64,000 nt of DNA, from assembly GCA_963675135.1 (NCBI GenBank), contig OY776122.1, positions 98,834,186-98,898,185 on the forward strand, written 5' to 3'. The stretch's first letter is position 1. The number at the start of each line of letters is the position of its first letter. This document shows positions 1 through 11,343 of the stretch, piece by piece. A program made the translations under genes and the position numbers. This stretch comes from Galeopsis tetrahit (taxonomy: Eukaryota; Streptophyta; Magnoliopsida; Lamiales; Lamiaceae). The notes under the pieces were generated by a model that was not told the origin of the DNA, searched no databases, and saw only the letters and a program-made list of their open reading frames with translations.

Positions 1-296
1 CAGCTTCTTTGGATAACTCTCCTGATCAGAGCTTTTGGTTTTCCATAGAGTGTCCTTGTTCTTAAGTGATTGTTCCAGAATTTTGAGCCTTGAGAGGACT
101 TGATCTTGATCATCTTAAAAGTAGGTTCCCCCTCAAATTGTGCATCTAATTGTCTAAGAGCTGCCTAACATTCCAGCTTCTCATCTAGCCTATAATCTAT
201 ATGTTCTAACATTTCTAGAACATATTTATCTTGACTTAGGCATGTCTCAGGGGGTTTTGGTATTAGATCAAAACATATCTCATTTTATTCCCAACA
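1..296 (-). mobile_element. LTR-like sequence interrupting a LINE (partial)
   Basis: The LINE reverse transcriptase frame stops being recognisable at about position 297, directly after the conserved RGLRQGDPL motif. On the minus strand the next bases read TGTTGGGAATAAAATG, which looks like the start of a copia-type LTR (TGTTGG). No open frame of recognisable protein is seen from 296 down to 1. I infer that an LTR element or solo LTR landed in the LINE and that most of it lies outside the window. An internal deletion of the LINE would look similar. Confidence 0.35.
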
Positions 297-2219
297 GGGG
301 GTCTCCTTGTCTAAGACCTCGTCCCGGGGTGATCGTTCCCACTGTATCTTCATTGACGTGCACCGCGTATCTGACTGTGGTGACACATAGTAACATCCAT
401 CAAATCCACTTGTCACAGAATCCCAGTTTCCTCAAAATTGCCTCGAGGTACGTCCAACTCACTCTATCATAGGCTTTACTAATATCAATTTTTAAGGCCA
501 TATCTCCTCTACCCCCCTTCTCCTGTTCTTCATTGCATGAAGTGTCTCGAAAGCTATTAGGATATTATCCTGTATTGCTCTACCCGACACAAATGCCGAT
601 TGTGCACGATCAACAAGGCCCGGGAGCACCTCCTTCAATCTATTGCAGAGAACTTTCGATAGGATTTTATAAAGCACATTACAAAGGGAGATAGGTCGGA
701 AGTCTCTTACCGATTGTGGGGAGTCCAGCTTGGGGATAAGGGTAATACTGTATTCGTATCGTTGAGCCCTCGAGGGAAGGATTCTCTATTCAGCCATTCT
801 GACCCTGCAACGAATATATCAGAGCCTAGCATGTCCCAATGGTGTTGGAAGAATGCAGGGTTGTAGCCGTCGGGGCCAGGGGCCTTATCCCCGTGCATCT
901 GTTTGAGGGCCATATCAAATTCCGCTTTCGTAAAATCTCTCGTGAGTCGATCATTTTGTACGCCTGAGACAATGGTTTCAACCGGTTCCAGGAATAACTC
1001 TCCCTCCTCGATGTGTTCTTCTACAGTGAACAAGTGTGAGTAGTAATTCTTAAACAATTCACACAAGTCTTCCTGTCGAGCAACCCACGTACCATCATCC
1101 TTCATGAGCTTTGCTATTCGATTTCGTTTTCGTCTAGTAGTAGCCGATTGGTGGAAGAACTTTGTATTAAGGTCCCCATCTCCTAACCAAAATTGTTTTG
1201 CTCTCTGTTTCCAATACATTTCCTCTTGCCTCAAGAGACCCCCAAGATCTCGTCTTGCATCATGGTACGCTCTCAAACCTGCTTCACTTAAATTACCCTG
1301 TAGCTCTTTGATCTGCAATTCCAGATCTCTCTCTACGGCTCGGAATTTTGCATCCACTTGAGACCCCCAGGCGGAAAGGGTATCACTAGTCGTCAACAGC
1401 CGTTGGTTAATATCCAAATCTCTTGAGTCTACCCAACATTTGCGGACAACCGCCCTGAGACCAGTTTCTGCGAGCCACCTGTTTTCAAAGCGAAAAGTCC
1501 GGCGCCTGAATCGTGTTGCAGTTGGTGAGGTATTAAGTAGGATAGGATTATGATCCGAAACTGGAGCCACCAAGTTGAGTAATTCTGCACTGTGAAATCT
1601 GTCATGCCAAGTGGGTGTGCCCATAGCCCTGTCTAGTCTCTCTTTCACAGCCGTGTTTGGGTTTCTGCCTCGGAACCATGTAAATGGATACCCCTGGAGA
1701 GCGACATTCGACAATTGGCAATCCTCCACCGCTTCCCTAAAGCCTCGGAATAAGGAGTTTGGATGAGGTACCCCTACCTATTTTTTCCGTTGTCGAAAGG
1801 ATATAATTGTAATCCCCAATGCATAACCACAGATCAGTATTAGTGCTAGCCAAGGTCCTTAGTAAATTCCAAGACAGGTTTCTATGATGTCTCTCCGGAT
1901 AACCATAATAGTCTGTGAGTCGCCAACCCCCTTCACTATCATGTACTACTACATTGACATGGTTCGACGAATAGTTCAAAACCGAGCATTGTGTATTATT
2001 ATTCCAAAATAAAGCCAGACCGCCACTGCGGCCCACACAATCAACAGTGAAACAAGAATCAAAATTCAGCTTGACACGAATAAAATATAGTCTAACACCG
2101 AATGAATGAATTTCTGAAAGGAAAACAACATCAGGCCGACGAACTCGAACGAGCTCACATAAAGCAGGAACTATTGCCGGGTGGCCTAAACCCCGACAGT
2201 TCCAACTTAGTATTTTCAT
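297..2219 (-). pseudogene. LINE ORF2 (endonuclease-reverse transcriptase), broken
   Basis: ORF2 begins MKILSWNCRGLGHP at 2219, the typical start of the plant LINE endonuclease-exonuclease-phosphatase domain. The frame is lost near 1740-1760 and continues in another frame from 1729 to 707, which carries the end of the endonuclease (GYPFTWFRGRN) and the first reverse transcriptase block (GDKAPGPDGYNPAFF). It is lost again near 710 and resumes at 677 with AFVSGRAIQDN. It shifts once more at a run of G near 515-520, and the last recognisable block is RGLRQGDPL at about 300. The catalytic YADD block, RNase H and 3' part are absent from the window. Four frames for one protein make this a dead copy. 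Confidence 0.85.
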
Positions 2220-3724
2220 GAGTCCCGGCTGGCCTCCATGCTGGGACCAGCCGATAAAAAATTTGTAGAGTTGGGTGTAGCCTTGTCGCTTGGCTTTCCT
2301 AGCATGCGGGCTATCCTTCTCCTTTTTGTTGCCTCGAACAAGGCGTCAAACTCTCCCATACCTTTCGTGCGTTGGGGAAACCAGTCGAAGAAAGTAGGTG
2401 ACCCCATTACAGCATGTGTCGCGGATCCTGGTGTAACTTCCCCTTGATTGTTGTTTGTAGTAATTACTGGAAGTGGGCGGTTAGCATGGTGCTTTATTTC
2501 ATAAGTTACATTATGTGCAGCATTATACTCTCCTAAATTGGAGGAAGTAACTCCCACCGTTACCCTATTTTTAGTCGTATTGATGACTCCCGCATTTATA
2601 CTTGCATTTGACCCGTTTGAATGTGTAACGTCCTCATCATCTCCTTGATTCCCTCCTCGAATTAAACCCGCATTAATGGTCGTATTCTCCGTCGGCACCG
2701 GCGTGTAGGAATCTGAATCGTCGTTATCTTCTTCGTTGGTTGAATCAGAAGGTGGGGCGTGTCGCGGCCATATCGTTCCTGGAGACGGTGGGTCTCTTCG
2801 ATCTGGGGCGACTAGACAAGGGCCCCACTCCAGGTCGGATGTGGCCGGTGATACCTCTGATCTCCGCATGCAATGACTGAGATTGTGATCTAGGTGCCCA
2901 CAAAAGTAGCAAAACATGAAGAGGTTTTCGTATTTCATTGAAACCTCCGTTGTTGATCCATCCATAAGGCGAACTTTTCTGGTTTTCACTAGCGGTAGCG
3001 TAGTATCTATCTCGATCCGTATTCTCATGAACTGTCTCCAAGTAACCCCTTTGTTAGAGTCATCGTAACAAATGAATCTGCCCATGCTGGTACCTATAGT
3101 CTTGCCGACATCCTCGGAGAAGTATCCAAATGGGATATCGTATATCTGGACCCAAAATGGAATCAGGTGTAACGAAATCTGATGTGGAATTTCTCCCAAC
3201 TGAATTGAGTGGAGGATTAGCATGTGGAAACCCACCATCCAAGGGTCTCCTTCTGCCACTCGGGTGAAATCAGAATGGTGATGAAATTGGATCAGTATTC
3301 TTCCCTCACCAATGTCACTGATCATCACCCCGTGTAGGGGTTTCCAAATGATATTCAGTCTGATGCGGATGAGGCTGATCGAGACCGTCGCGTTCGTGAT
3401 GAACTTACCGATGAAGCAGAACTCCACCGAATTTGGTTGGGGTTTAATTGGCAGTCCCTCGATCTGTTCTCCCACAATACCAGTGTAGTTCATGATGTAG
3501 CGTGTGAATTTAATGGATTTTAGGGGAAGAATGCTGTGTTTGGGAGATGAAGGGTGGTAGTATATGTAGGGGAATAAAGCATCTAAATCGCATAAAATTA
3601 GTACTAGATAGTCTGGGCATTGGGACAAAGTTGAGGCTAGATGGTAATTCCTGATAATCAGGGATGTGTTCATAAAAAGGCAGAGATGCATTAGGTACAT
3701 ACCCAGAATCATGGCTTTCAACAT
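2216..3724 (-). CDS. LINE ORF1 protein (DUF4283 / CCHC zinc knuckle)
   Basis: This open frame of 502 codons encodes a nucleic-acid-binding ORF1 protein, the RNA chaperone-like partner of plant LINEs. The middle (about residues 80-260) resembles DUF4283. A zinc knuckle CYFCGHLDHNLSHC (CX2CX4HX4C) follows near residue 270, and the C-terminal half is polar, low-complexity and poorly conserved. Its stop codon overlaps the ORF2 start by four bases (ATGA, 2219 to 2216 on the minus strand), an arrangement suited to termination-reinitiation. A short upstream frame beginning MISGEVPAS ends in a stop just before this ATG, so the original N-terminus may have been longer and then damaged. Domain identity is confident; current expression is unlikely. 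Confidence 0.75.
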   Translation of the reverse strand: MLKAMILGMYLMHLCLFMNTSLIIRNYHLASTLSQCPDYLVLILCDLDALFPYIYYHPSSPKHSILPLKSIKFTRYIMNYTGIVGEQIEGLPIKPQPNSVEFCFIGKFITNATVSISLIRIRLNIIWKPLHGVMISDIGEGRILIQFHHHSDFTRVAEGDPWMVGFHMLILHSIQLGEIPHQISLHLIPFWVQIYDIPFGYFSEDVGKTIGTSMGRFICYDDSNKGVTWRQFMRIRIEIDTTLPLVKTRKVRLMDGSTTEVSMKYENLFMFCYFCGHLDHNLSHCMRRSEVSPATSDLEWGPCLVAPDRRDPPSPGTIWPRHAPPSDSTNEEDNDDSDSYTPVPTENTTINAGLIRGGNQGDDEDVTHSNGSNASINAGVINTTKNRVTVGVTSSNLGEYNAAHNVTYEIKHHANRPLPVITTNNNQGEVTPGSATHAVMGSPTFFDWFPQRTKGMGEFDALFEATKRRRIARMLGKPSDKATPNSTNFLSAGPSMEASRDS

Positions 3725-5688
3725 GGAAAGATTGGCTTATAAATCATTGTTTGATTCACTGGCCGGAACTTCACCGGAAATCATGGCATATTTATGAAAG
3801 ACTGCTGATTTTTTACTCCGGTGTTTTATCATCTAGATTCAACCACACCCCATTCTAAATCCTACTAATTTTTATCTAACTTCTTCTTCCTCACTTTCAT
3901 TTCCCTTTCCTCACCACAACTATCGCCACCACCGCCGCCCTTGCTAATGTTGCCGCTGCCCCACCTCCTCCCAAATCTGGGAAAATTCAATAGGAAAAGA
4001 AGAAAAAAAAACTCCCTTCCCCCACCCCACCTGCCGCCAATGACTGCCCCTCTTCCTCTCGCTCCCTTTCATTCTGGTTTTTTTTTTCATCTTTTTTTCT
4101 CTTTTGGTTATTCTCCCTCCATCTCCTTCGATTCTCCCTTCATCGACGCAACCCCCTTTCTCTCTCTCACCCTCGATTCTCTTTTCACCGGCACGAGCCC
4201 CTCCATCTCTCTCGATTTTTTGCATTTTTTTTGTTCAACCCGTCGTCGCTCCCAATCGACCTCGTCGTCGCCGCCTGATCCATGATGCCGGCCACCCCAC
4301 CCCAAGTTTGTGCATTCGACGGCCGCCGCCTGGTGAAGATGTTGGGCGTTTTTTTTTTTGTTAAGGTTTTCTACATAATTTCCTGTAGAAACGTTTTTTT
4401 TAATATTTTCGATAGTTTAATGTCGACCATATACACTTTCGTCGACAAATTGTTGTCGACGAGAGTGTATATGGTCGACATGCATTAAATAGTCAATTTT
4501 TTAAATTTTTTTATGTTCGACAATTTTAGATCGACCGTATTCCATATACACTATCGTCGACACTAGTTTGTCGAAATTTATTTATTTTTTTAAGTTTTTT
4601 CTAAATTTTTTTATTTTTTTTGGTTTGGTGGCCACTGAAAATGGTGGTGATGATGGCGGTTGCTGTAGAAATTAAGTTTAGGGTTTAAAGGTTGAACGAG
4701 AGGGTGTAGTTAGTAGTGGAGGTGCATTTAGTAGTGTAATATTACTTAAATGGTATTAAAAGGTTTTCACATAATTATTAAATCAATAAAGTGATGGGAG
4801 AGTGCATCTAACGCAGATGGAGATGTAAATAGTCACACCCTTATTTAAAATAACTCATGAACAACAACCCATCCCAAGCTGTTACGACCCCAACCTGACT
4901 GGCACAACCCTCTCTTATGGCCTAATCATGACGGCGTGGGTTATTTGTCCCTCCAACAATGTTAGATGTTTTCCCCCGATACACGCGCCCCCTAAAATGG
5001 AAGAATTATAGATGCACTCCCAAATTATCTAAAATACCATTTTCTCTCTAAATTTCCTTAGGTAAATACACCTCCACTAAAATTCTAATTTTTCTATTCT
5101 CCTTCCTCACTCCCCCCTCCTAAATTTGTTGCCCCTCCATTTTTTTTCTGCAACTGGGCCACCCCCTCCTCCCTCCCACCATCGTCGCTGCGACACTGCT
5201 CCCATCCACACGCTGCCAACCCACTGCTCCATTCGACACCGTCCCCACCTTCGCAACAATTTTGTTTCTTCTGTAAACAGGTCGATTGCCCATTTATTTC
5301 CCAGACTGCCGCACGCACGCAACCGCCCTTCCATGCCGCTTAGAATATTTGTGATCTTTGGTCTTCTTTGTGGGAGAACACTCATAGGCTCTGTATTTTT
5401 TTTCAATTTGTTTGAAAAAAATCCGAAAATTTGCTGATTTTTCGAAAATTATTTCAAAAAAATTGCTAAATTTTCAGAATTTTTTTTACGAAATCGTGTT
5501 TTTCATATTTTGACTCAATGGTAACTTGATGGTGACTCGGTTGCAGATTTTTAATATATAAATTAGGGATGATTGTATTGTTTTTTTAAAATTAATATAA
5601 GGATATTATTGTCTTTTATTACACTATTTTTTTTTAAAATAAAGTTTGGGGTGATCACAGAAAAACGGCCTTTTGATTTAGTGGGAAA
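3725..5688. other. Intergenic: LINE 5' flank and simple-sequence DNA
   Basis: No gene is supported here. The stretch 3860-4330 is strongly pyrimidine-rich on the plus strand and opens several frames that look like compositional artefacts. The palindrome at 4421-4480 is followed by a related GTCGAC-rich stretch to about 4570. The stretch 5090-5320 is again CT-rich, and 5390-5640 is poly-T/A rich. Confidence 0.6.
4421..4480. repeat. 60-bp inverted repeat built on GTCGAC
   Basis: The outer arms TGTCGACCATATACACT and AGTGTATATGGTCGACA are perfect reverse complements, and the inner arms GTCGACAA and TTGTCGAC are also perfect. A 3-base TTC/GAG step containing one G-T wobble separates them, and the loop is ATTG. 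A diverged copy of the same words (GACCGTATTCCATATACACT, then CGTCGAC) follows at about 4534-4563. Such clustered inverted words resemble subterminal repeats of CACTA-type transposons, but no CACTA terminus was identified. Confidence 0.7.
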
Positions 5689-5702
5689 GGCCCAAGGCCC
5701 AA
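5689..5702 (+). promoter_or_regulatory. Two Site II (TGGGCC) motifs upstream of the LIF2-like gene
   Basis: GGCCCAAGGCCCAA contains two TGGGCC words on the minus strand. Tandem Site II elements bound by TCP factors are typical of promoters of broadly expressed plant genes. They lie roughly 150-230 bp before the likely start of the leader exon. Assignment to this gene is an inference from position. Confidence 0.45.
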
Positions 5703-7066
5703 CTCAGAGAGGCGCAGGTTCATAATGCATTATGCATCCAGAGGCGAAATGACAGGTATAACCTTAGATTTGAAGGGGCAATTACCAGAATGCACATGGC
5801 GAGGTCACCATTTCCAATTTCAATTTAGGCCCAAAATTTCTGGAAGCGAGAGAGTTACAAGTGAGGGAAGGGCTTTCTTTCTTTCTGTTTCTCATTGTTT
5901 CGGATAGATCTCACAACCACGAGAGAAAAGGTAAAGGGAAATCCCAATAAAACAAAATGAAAATTTTGGTTACTCAAATCTCCTCTTGCTTCTTCCTCTA
6001 CTTCTGCTGCTGTTTACTCTCACTTTATACACACAACATATATACGCATACACAAACATAAAGTCAATCTTACCTTTCTTGATTTTGCCCCTGAATCAGT
6101 ATACCCTAAAATTTTACATGCATCCCCTTTTTTTGGTACCCGACTTTGATTTGATTGATTCTTGGGTTGAAATTCTTTGCTATGTGGACTATACTTCTAC
6201 TTCCAGAATGAGGGCTTTTGTGCGTTTCAGTTCAAGGCAAGTTGGGGGCGTTCGACTCATATTTCAATATTTTGAATTCGATGTGTGTTTATGATTTATC
6301 TTAAACTATTTTGTATATTTCTTATTTTTATGGGGGCGAGTATGCTGATATTTCGGGATTAGCCTTGTTGCGTTGCTAACTCGATGTGGGTGCTAATTTC
6401 TTTTTAACATGCTCTCCAGATGATGTACAATTCCGATTATTTTTGACTCCTTCGCTTTCAATTGGATTCATCTAAGTTCCTTTTTCTTATGTGTAAAACC
6501 GCTCTTGGGTTATGATTCTTTTTTTTTTTTGGTGTAAGTGGAGCGTGTTTTTTTCTCAATATGAAGTCCGTAGCTTTTGCTACCTTGATTTTTATCAGAA
6601 ATAATTGTCAATTTTCTGGTGTTTGTTTCATTTGGAGAGTAATCCTACGACAGTTCATTCCGTTGGAAAATACAATTACCGAATGCGTTGTTGGCTTTGA
6701 ATAGTGTCCCCCCTCCACATGCCTATATTTATGTATTGGAAGCAGAAAAATTAATACAAAACTTGTTTGTGTACCCATTTGTCCTTGATTTTCTGAGAAG
6801 ACTTCCAATTCACCTGATATTTTTCCAAATACCACCCGAACAAAGTAAAATGGTCTGTAACCTGGCATATCACATATTTAAGAACCCGCAATGCTTTTCA
6901 AATTATTCATAAATTGAATGCCTTTCAGCCCGTACCCATGCAATGTGCAGATGGTTTTCTCTTTTCCTGCTGCCATAGTAACAATGTAAGCATGCAGATT
7001 CTATCGGTGGACTCAAGGCCTCAAATTGTGTTTATTGTGTGATAATACTTGAAACGTAAGAGAATC
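5703..7066 (+). other. Proximal promoter and 5' leader of the LIF2-like gene, probable leader intron
   Basis: A CT-rich leader around 5860-5930 ends in a good donor (AAAAG followed by GTAAAG at 5931). A reasonable acceptor (CATGCAG ending at 6997) precedes the coding exon. This suggests a leader intron of about 1.07 kb (5931-6997), T-rich as expected of plant introns. Transcript data would be needed to fix the start and the intron. Confidence 0.4.
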
Positions 7067-10000
7067 ATGGCAGAGAACACTGAAGTTGAGGACCGTGTGG
7101 ATCTTGATGACGACAACTACACTGAAGAAGATGAAGATGTTGAAGAACCCATGGAAAATGAAGGAGCTGGAGAAGGTGCCAAAGAAAATGGTGATGATCC
7201 CCAAGAGGATTCAAGAAGTGAGGATGATGGGAAAGGAAAATCTCCTGGGACAGACAGAAATGATGTTCACACTGGGCTTGTGGAAGATGAAGAAAACTTG
7301 GCATCTATTAAAGAAGACGAGAAAGAGAAACATGCTGAACTTCTTGAACTGCCTCCTCATGGTTCTGAAGTTTTCATTGGAGGACTCTCTCGAGATATTT
7401 CGGAGGAAGACTTAAGGGAACTCTGTGAATCCTTTGGTGAAATTTTTGAGGTTGGTGCCAATTTTGTAAGAAAATTATTTGCCAAATCACGTTGTTTGTA
7501 CTATATTTGTTTCTCATAGCTTCATCATATGACAGATAAGGGTAATGAAAAACAGGGATACTGGCGAAAGCAAGGGTTTTGCTTTTGTAGCTTTCAAAAC
7601 GAAGGATGAGGCACAAAAGGCTATCGAAGACTTACATAACATGGAATTTAAGGTGTTTTGCCTTTTCTCTCAAAACCCTGTAGGCAATATTAGTTTTGGT
7701 AGTCTATATTATTTGCCATTTTTGTTATGTCACTTGATAGTTCAAGCATAGTTAGTTTTTATTACTGATCCTATTTTTCCTCACTGCAGGGCAGAACATT
7801 GCGATGTTCACTATCAGAAACTAAATACAGATTGTTCATAGGTAATGTACCCAAGAGTTGGACTGAAAATGAGTTCAGGAGAATCATTGAAGCGACAGGT
7901 CCTGGTGCCGAAACCATAGAGCTGATAAAGGTGTTTTTGGATTTTTGATTATTAAAACATTACAAGTGTCAGCAGACAATAGATGACTTAATTTTTCTTA
8001 TTGTGACCTTATTTCACCTAACTACAGGATCCGCAGAACCCAGGTCGCAATCGTGGTTTTGCCTTTGTGGAATATTACAACAATGCCTGTGCTGATTATT
8101 CTAGGCAAAAGATGTCTGCTGCAAGCTTTAAGCTGGATGGTAATACGCCAACTGTAACATGGGCTGATCCAAAGATTACACCTGATAATTCTGCTGCTGC
8201 TGCTCAGGTAGAATCTCAAAATTGAAAATGCTAACTGTGCATTGATATTTAACCTTTAAATGTGGGGTTTTTATTATTTTAACGAAGAATGGTTCCTGTT
8301 GTTCTGAACTCCTCACTGGGAACAAATTGCTGTCTGTGGAGTGACATTAAGAAAGTGTTATTACTTAAAACCTGCAGAGACAAGTAGCCAAGTAGGGATT
8401 TATTATAACCCACTTTCAGCTATGGGCAATGTGCATTGATAACACTCTTCTTTATGATAAACACCACAACAAAATCGTGCAATTCTTGAGTTCGTAGTGC
8501 ATATCTGCTTGTGTTATTTATGGAATTGAACAGTGTAGGATGGGTTTTCAGCTATTGGAGTAGACTATATATCATTCATCTGTTCATTATATGAATTCTT
8601 ACTACATGGTGAATTAAATTTTGCATATTGTACATAAGTTGCACCGTAGTATTCAATACAGTCAATTATTAAAGATAATGCTTTAACTGATTTTTTTTTT
8701 ATCCACAAGACCTTAATAACAGAAATAACTACATGATGTCACTTGTGATTGACCTGTTGACCGTGGTGTTGAATGTTCTTTGGTCTGGCTGGCTTGTATT
8801 TTTCGTTTCTCCATTATTATTGTTTAGGCAGGTATATGCACTGTTACGTTTGGTGAGCAGGATAATGGTGGATAAGGAGAGGTTTAGTTGATTGATGTTT
8901 GTTCCAATATTACTCTGAAATACTCCTTTTAATGTTTATCCAGGTCAAGGCTCTTTATGTGAAGAATATACCTGAAAATACACAAACGGAACAATTAAAG
9001 GAACTCTTTCAGCGTCATGGGGATGTCATAAAAGTTGTTATGCCCCCTGCCAAAGCTGGTGGAAAGAGAGATTTTGGGTTCATACACTATGCAGACAGGT
9101 CAAGTGCATTAAAAGCTGTCAAAGAGACAGAAAAACATGAGATAAACGGTTCGTTTTTACCGACACCTTCAAGGATATAATGGTTTAATTTCCCTTTTCT
9201 TTGGTTGATTAGCATGCAATAAGCATATAAGTCAATAGTGTTTGATTCCATGATGCAATCATCTGGTTATAAGTCTGTATACATGGTACAACCTAATTCT
9301 AATTTGTGGCCAATAGTTTCTTGTAATATTGTTGCACAAGTTATGGCCCTTGTTCAATTGTGCATTTATATAGATGTGTCCCCTTAGTACCGTGGGGGTG
9401 TATTTGTTTGGAGAAACTAAATTAGTAAATATGAATGCAGGCCAGTTGTTAGAAGTTGTTCTTGCAAAGCCTCAGTCTGAGAAGAAGTTTGATGCTGGTA
9501 ATCCCCACAATTCTCAAATTCCGAACTACATTCCTCATCCAGGGTTTGCTGGTATACCAGTAAATCCTTATGCACCTGTCACTGCTGGGTTTCAACAGGT
9601 AGTAACTGAAATCTTTTTCTTTTTACACAAAGATTTGTATGCACCTGGTACACCATGCAACTCAAGTATATTTTTAAATGGTATTAGTTGTTTTACTAAA
9701 GTGTACTCCCTCCATCCCATTTTATTTTATTTTTCTTTTAAGGATGTTTCACTCAAATTAAGAGAGCCATTTAATAGCAATAAACATGTGTAAATTTGCT
9801 CAATTAATGCATACTATCAGAAAAACAAGTAGAAGGGCAATTTGGAATATGATATTTAATTCTCATAGATTAGTGCAAAAACAAAATGACAATTATTTTG
9901 GGACCAAAATTCTTCTCTAGAAAGACAATTAAAATGAGACGGAGGGAGTATTAGTTTGTTAGTGTTGTTTTCATTAAAAAGTAGCTAGTAATTTTCATTG

Positions 10001-10403
10001 AAAAATATGTACTTGTGTACAGTAGCACCATACGATTAGTGTACAAGAGAGTTACCCTACCTTTTAATGTTTCTTCTGAATGTGTTATTAAAACATCCCA
10101 TGACATTTCAGCAGCCTATGATTTATGGAAGGGGGCCAATGCCAGCAGGAATGCAGATGGTGCCAATGGTTTTACCAGATGGTCGAATTGGCTATGTTCT
10201 GTAAGTTTCATTCAGATGTTGATATCCCGTGAAATGAGTAAATCAGTGATCAACCATTACGTAATTACAGGCAACAGCCTGGCATGCAGATTCCACCACC
10301 TGTGAGGCCACGGAGGAATGAACGGAGCAATGGTGCCGGTGGACGAGGAACGAGCAGTGGTACTGATGATACTAACCGCAATAGACGTTACAGACCCTAC
10401 TAA
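7067..10403 (+). CDS. LIF2: hnRNP Q-like triple-RRM protein, LIF2 orthologue
   Basis: Eight coding exons: 7067-7450, 7536-7652, 7790-7930, 8028-8207, 8944-9148, 9441-9598, 10112-10200, 10271-10403, giving 468 aa. All junctions are GT-AG and keep the frame. An acidic N-terminus (1-95) precedes PPHGSEVFIGGL and RRM1 (about 101-179), RRM2 (181-262, LFIGNVPKSWTENEF) and RRM3 (277-350, ALYVKNIPENTQTEQL). The tail is Pro/Met/Arg-rich and ends RNRRYRPY. Layout and motifs match Arabidopsis LIF2, a nuclear RNA-binding partner of the Polycomb protein LHP1, linked to chromatin control of flowering and defence genes. The start is the first ATG of the acidic exon; an upstream in-frame TTG is not a start. 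The last acceptor before exon 7 is a tandem CAGCAG, and intron 6 holds a Stowaway MITE. The 3' end converges on the gene at 10933-11343. Confidence 0.9.
9706..9948. mobile_element. Stowaway-type MITE inside intron 6 of the LIF2-like gene
   Basis: The element runs from CTCCCTCCATCCCATTTT to GAGACGGAGGGAG, with a TA duplication at 9704-9705 and 9949-9950. Terminal inverted repeat and TA target are the Stowaway (Tc1/mariner) signature. It is 243 bp long with no coding capacity and lies fully inside an intron, away from the splice sites. Confidence 0.85.
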
Positions 10404-10932
10404 AAGTGGGGAGCGGTTGTTTATTGTACTTGGAGGAGGATATCTAGCTTTAACAGATAGCATAAAACCCTGAGCTAGTATTGCATATTGAGAGATTGCA
10501 AAGAGGGGAAATGGATGTGTGAACGTAAGGATTAGGGGCCATGAGGGCAGCTGCATACATTGTGTTATGTTCTTCACCATTTGTTTTATCTTTTTTTAGG
10601 GACCGGGTGGGACAAGAGAAAGATTATTTATGCATTTTGGTGCAGAAGTCTTGTGTATGTCACTTTATAATTTATCTCGTGCTTAATTATTGGCGATGTG
10701 TAATGGGCTTATTAGTAAACTATATGGTTAGCAAGCTGGAATGCCTGTGATGATTTATCTTATCATGCAATTCTTGTGTGTGTCTAATGTATATATGAAT
10801 GAAAAAAAAAGGGAGAGGGAAATAATATGCCTTAATAAATGTAGTACTTGGTTCAAGGGGTACAAGCAATCATCCTCTTTCTTATTTACAAAAACAAACT
10901 AAATAAGAAAACACATACGAGATACAAAATTA
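10404..10932. other. Convergent 3' ends of the LIF2-like gene and the 10933-11343 gene
   Basis: The probable 3' UTR of the LIF2-like transcript runs to about 10800, where an A-run begins after GTATATATGAATG. The rest is the presumed 3' UTR of the minus-strand neighbour. Nothing else is seen. Confidence 0.5.
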
Positions 10933-11343
10933 TCAGGCTTGAGAAATTTGGTGGAGTCTCCTTTCCAGTTCCTGCAATCGATCATTCCATTCAGGTTTGA
11001 TGCACAAGACCTTACTATTGTTACTGCCGCCTCCAATCTCTCTGGCCGCGCCCTTATTTTTTCGACCTTTTTGTTTCTTATAATGTTTCTGGGCCGTGGC
11101 TCTTTGAAGTGCCATCAGTACATCGGACCCACTCAGCTGCCTCTCCCTCTCCCCCTCCCCCTTCTCTAAATCTTTCTTTTCCGGCGGCGGCGATTCCGCC
11201 TTAGTTATCGGTTTCACGGGCTCATTTGATTTGAGGGCGGCGACAACTGCCCGACCCATTTCTTGTCTATTTTGCAAGTTGTGGACGACCGCCGGCGGTT
11301 TGGTGGTGGGAAGCCACGGTTGAAGTGGTAGCGCGGCCCACAT
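10933..11343 (-). CDS. Small basic protein of unknown function (136 aa)
   Basis: I do not recognise this protein. The frame starts MWAALPLQPW and has a Pro-rich N-terminus, a charged middle (about residues 45-75, Lys/Glu-rich), a SGSDVLMALQRATAQK segment, a Lys/Gly-rich basic stretch and an amphipathic C-terminus (IKPEWNDRLQELERRL) that could form a short coiled coil. Codon use and the lack of low complexity favour a real gene. Its frame stays open upstream of the ATG for 17 more codons, including the basic segment IRRRAAASR, but without another ATG. The true start may therefore lie in an upstream exon, or the start may have been altered (an ATA sits where an ATG would give a mitochondrial-like presequence). 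Tail-to-tail with the LIF2-like gene. Confidence 0.5.
   Translation of the reverse strand: MWAALPLQPWLPTTKPPAVVHNLQNRQEMGRAVVAALKSNEPVKPITKAESPPPEKKDLEKGEGERERQLSGSDVLMALQRATAQKHYKKQKGRKNKGAAREIGGGSNNSKVLCIKPEWNDRLQELERRLHQISQA

Larger units (their letters stand above)
297..3724 (-). mobile_element. Non-LTR retrotransposon (LINE, L1-like), inactivated
   Basis: A plant L1-type LINE lies on the minus strand. ORF1 (DUF4283 plus CCHC zinc knuckle) is followed by ORF2 (apurinic endonuclease-like domain, then reverse transcriptase). ORF1 is open for about 500 codons, but ORF2 is broken by several frameshifts and truncated in the reverse transcriptase, so the copy cannot be autonomous. The 5' end probably lies a little above 3724. 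No 3' end, A-tail or target duplication is visible because the left side is interrupted at about 296. Confidence 0.85.

Noticed and set aside
3941..4364. Overlapping open frames on both strands in CT-rich DNA
   Set aside because: They are Ser/Pro/Phe-rich or Glu/Lys/Arg-rich, as expected from a pyrimidine-biased stret­ch, overlap each other in several frames and show no domain.
5094..5437. Open frames of 74-103 codons on both strands
   Set aside because: Compositional artefacts of a CT/CCA-rich stretch, with no recognisable motif or conserved neighbours.
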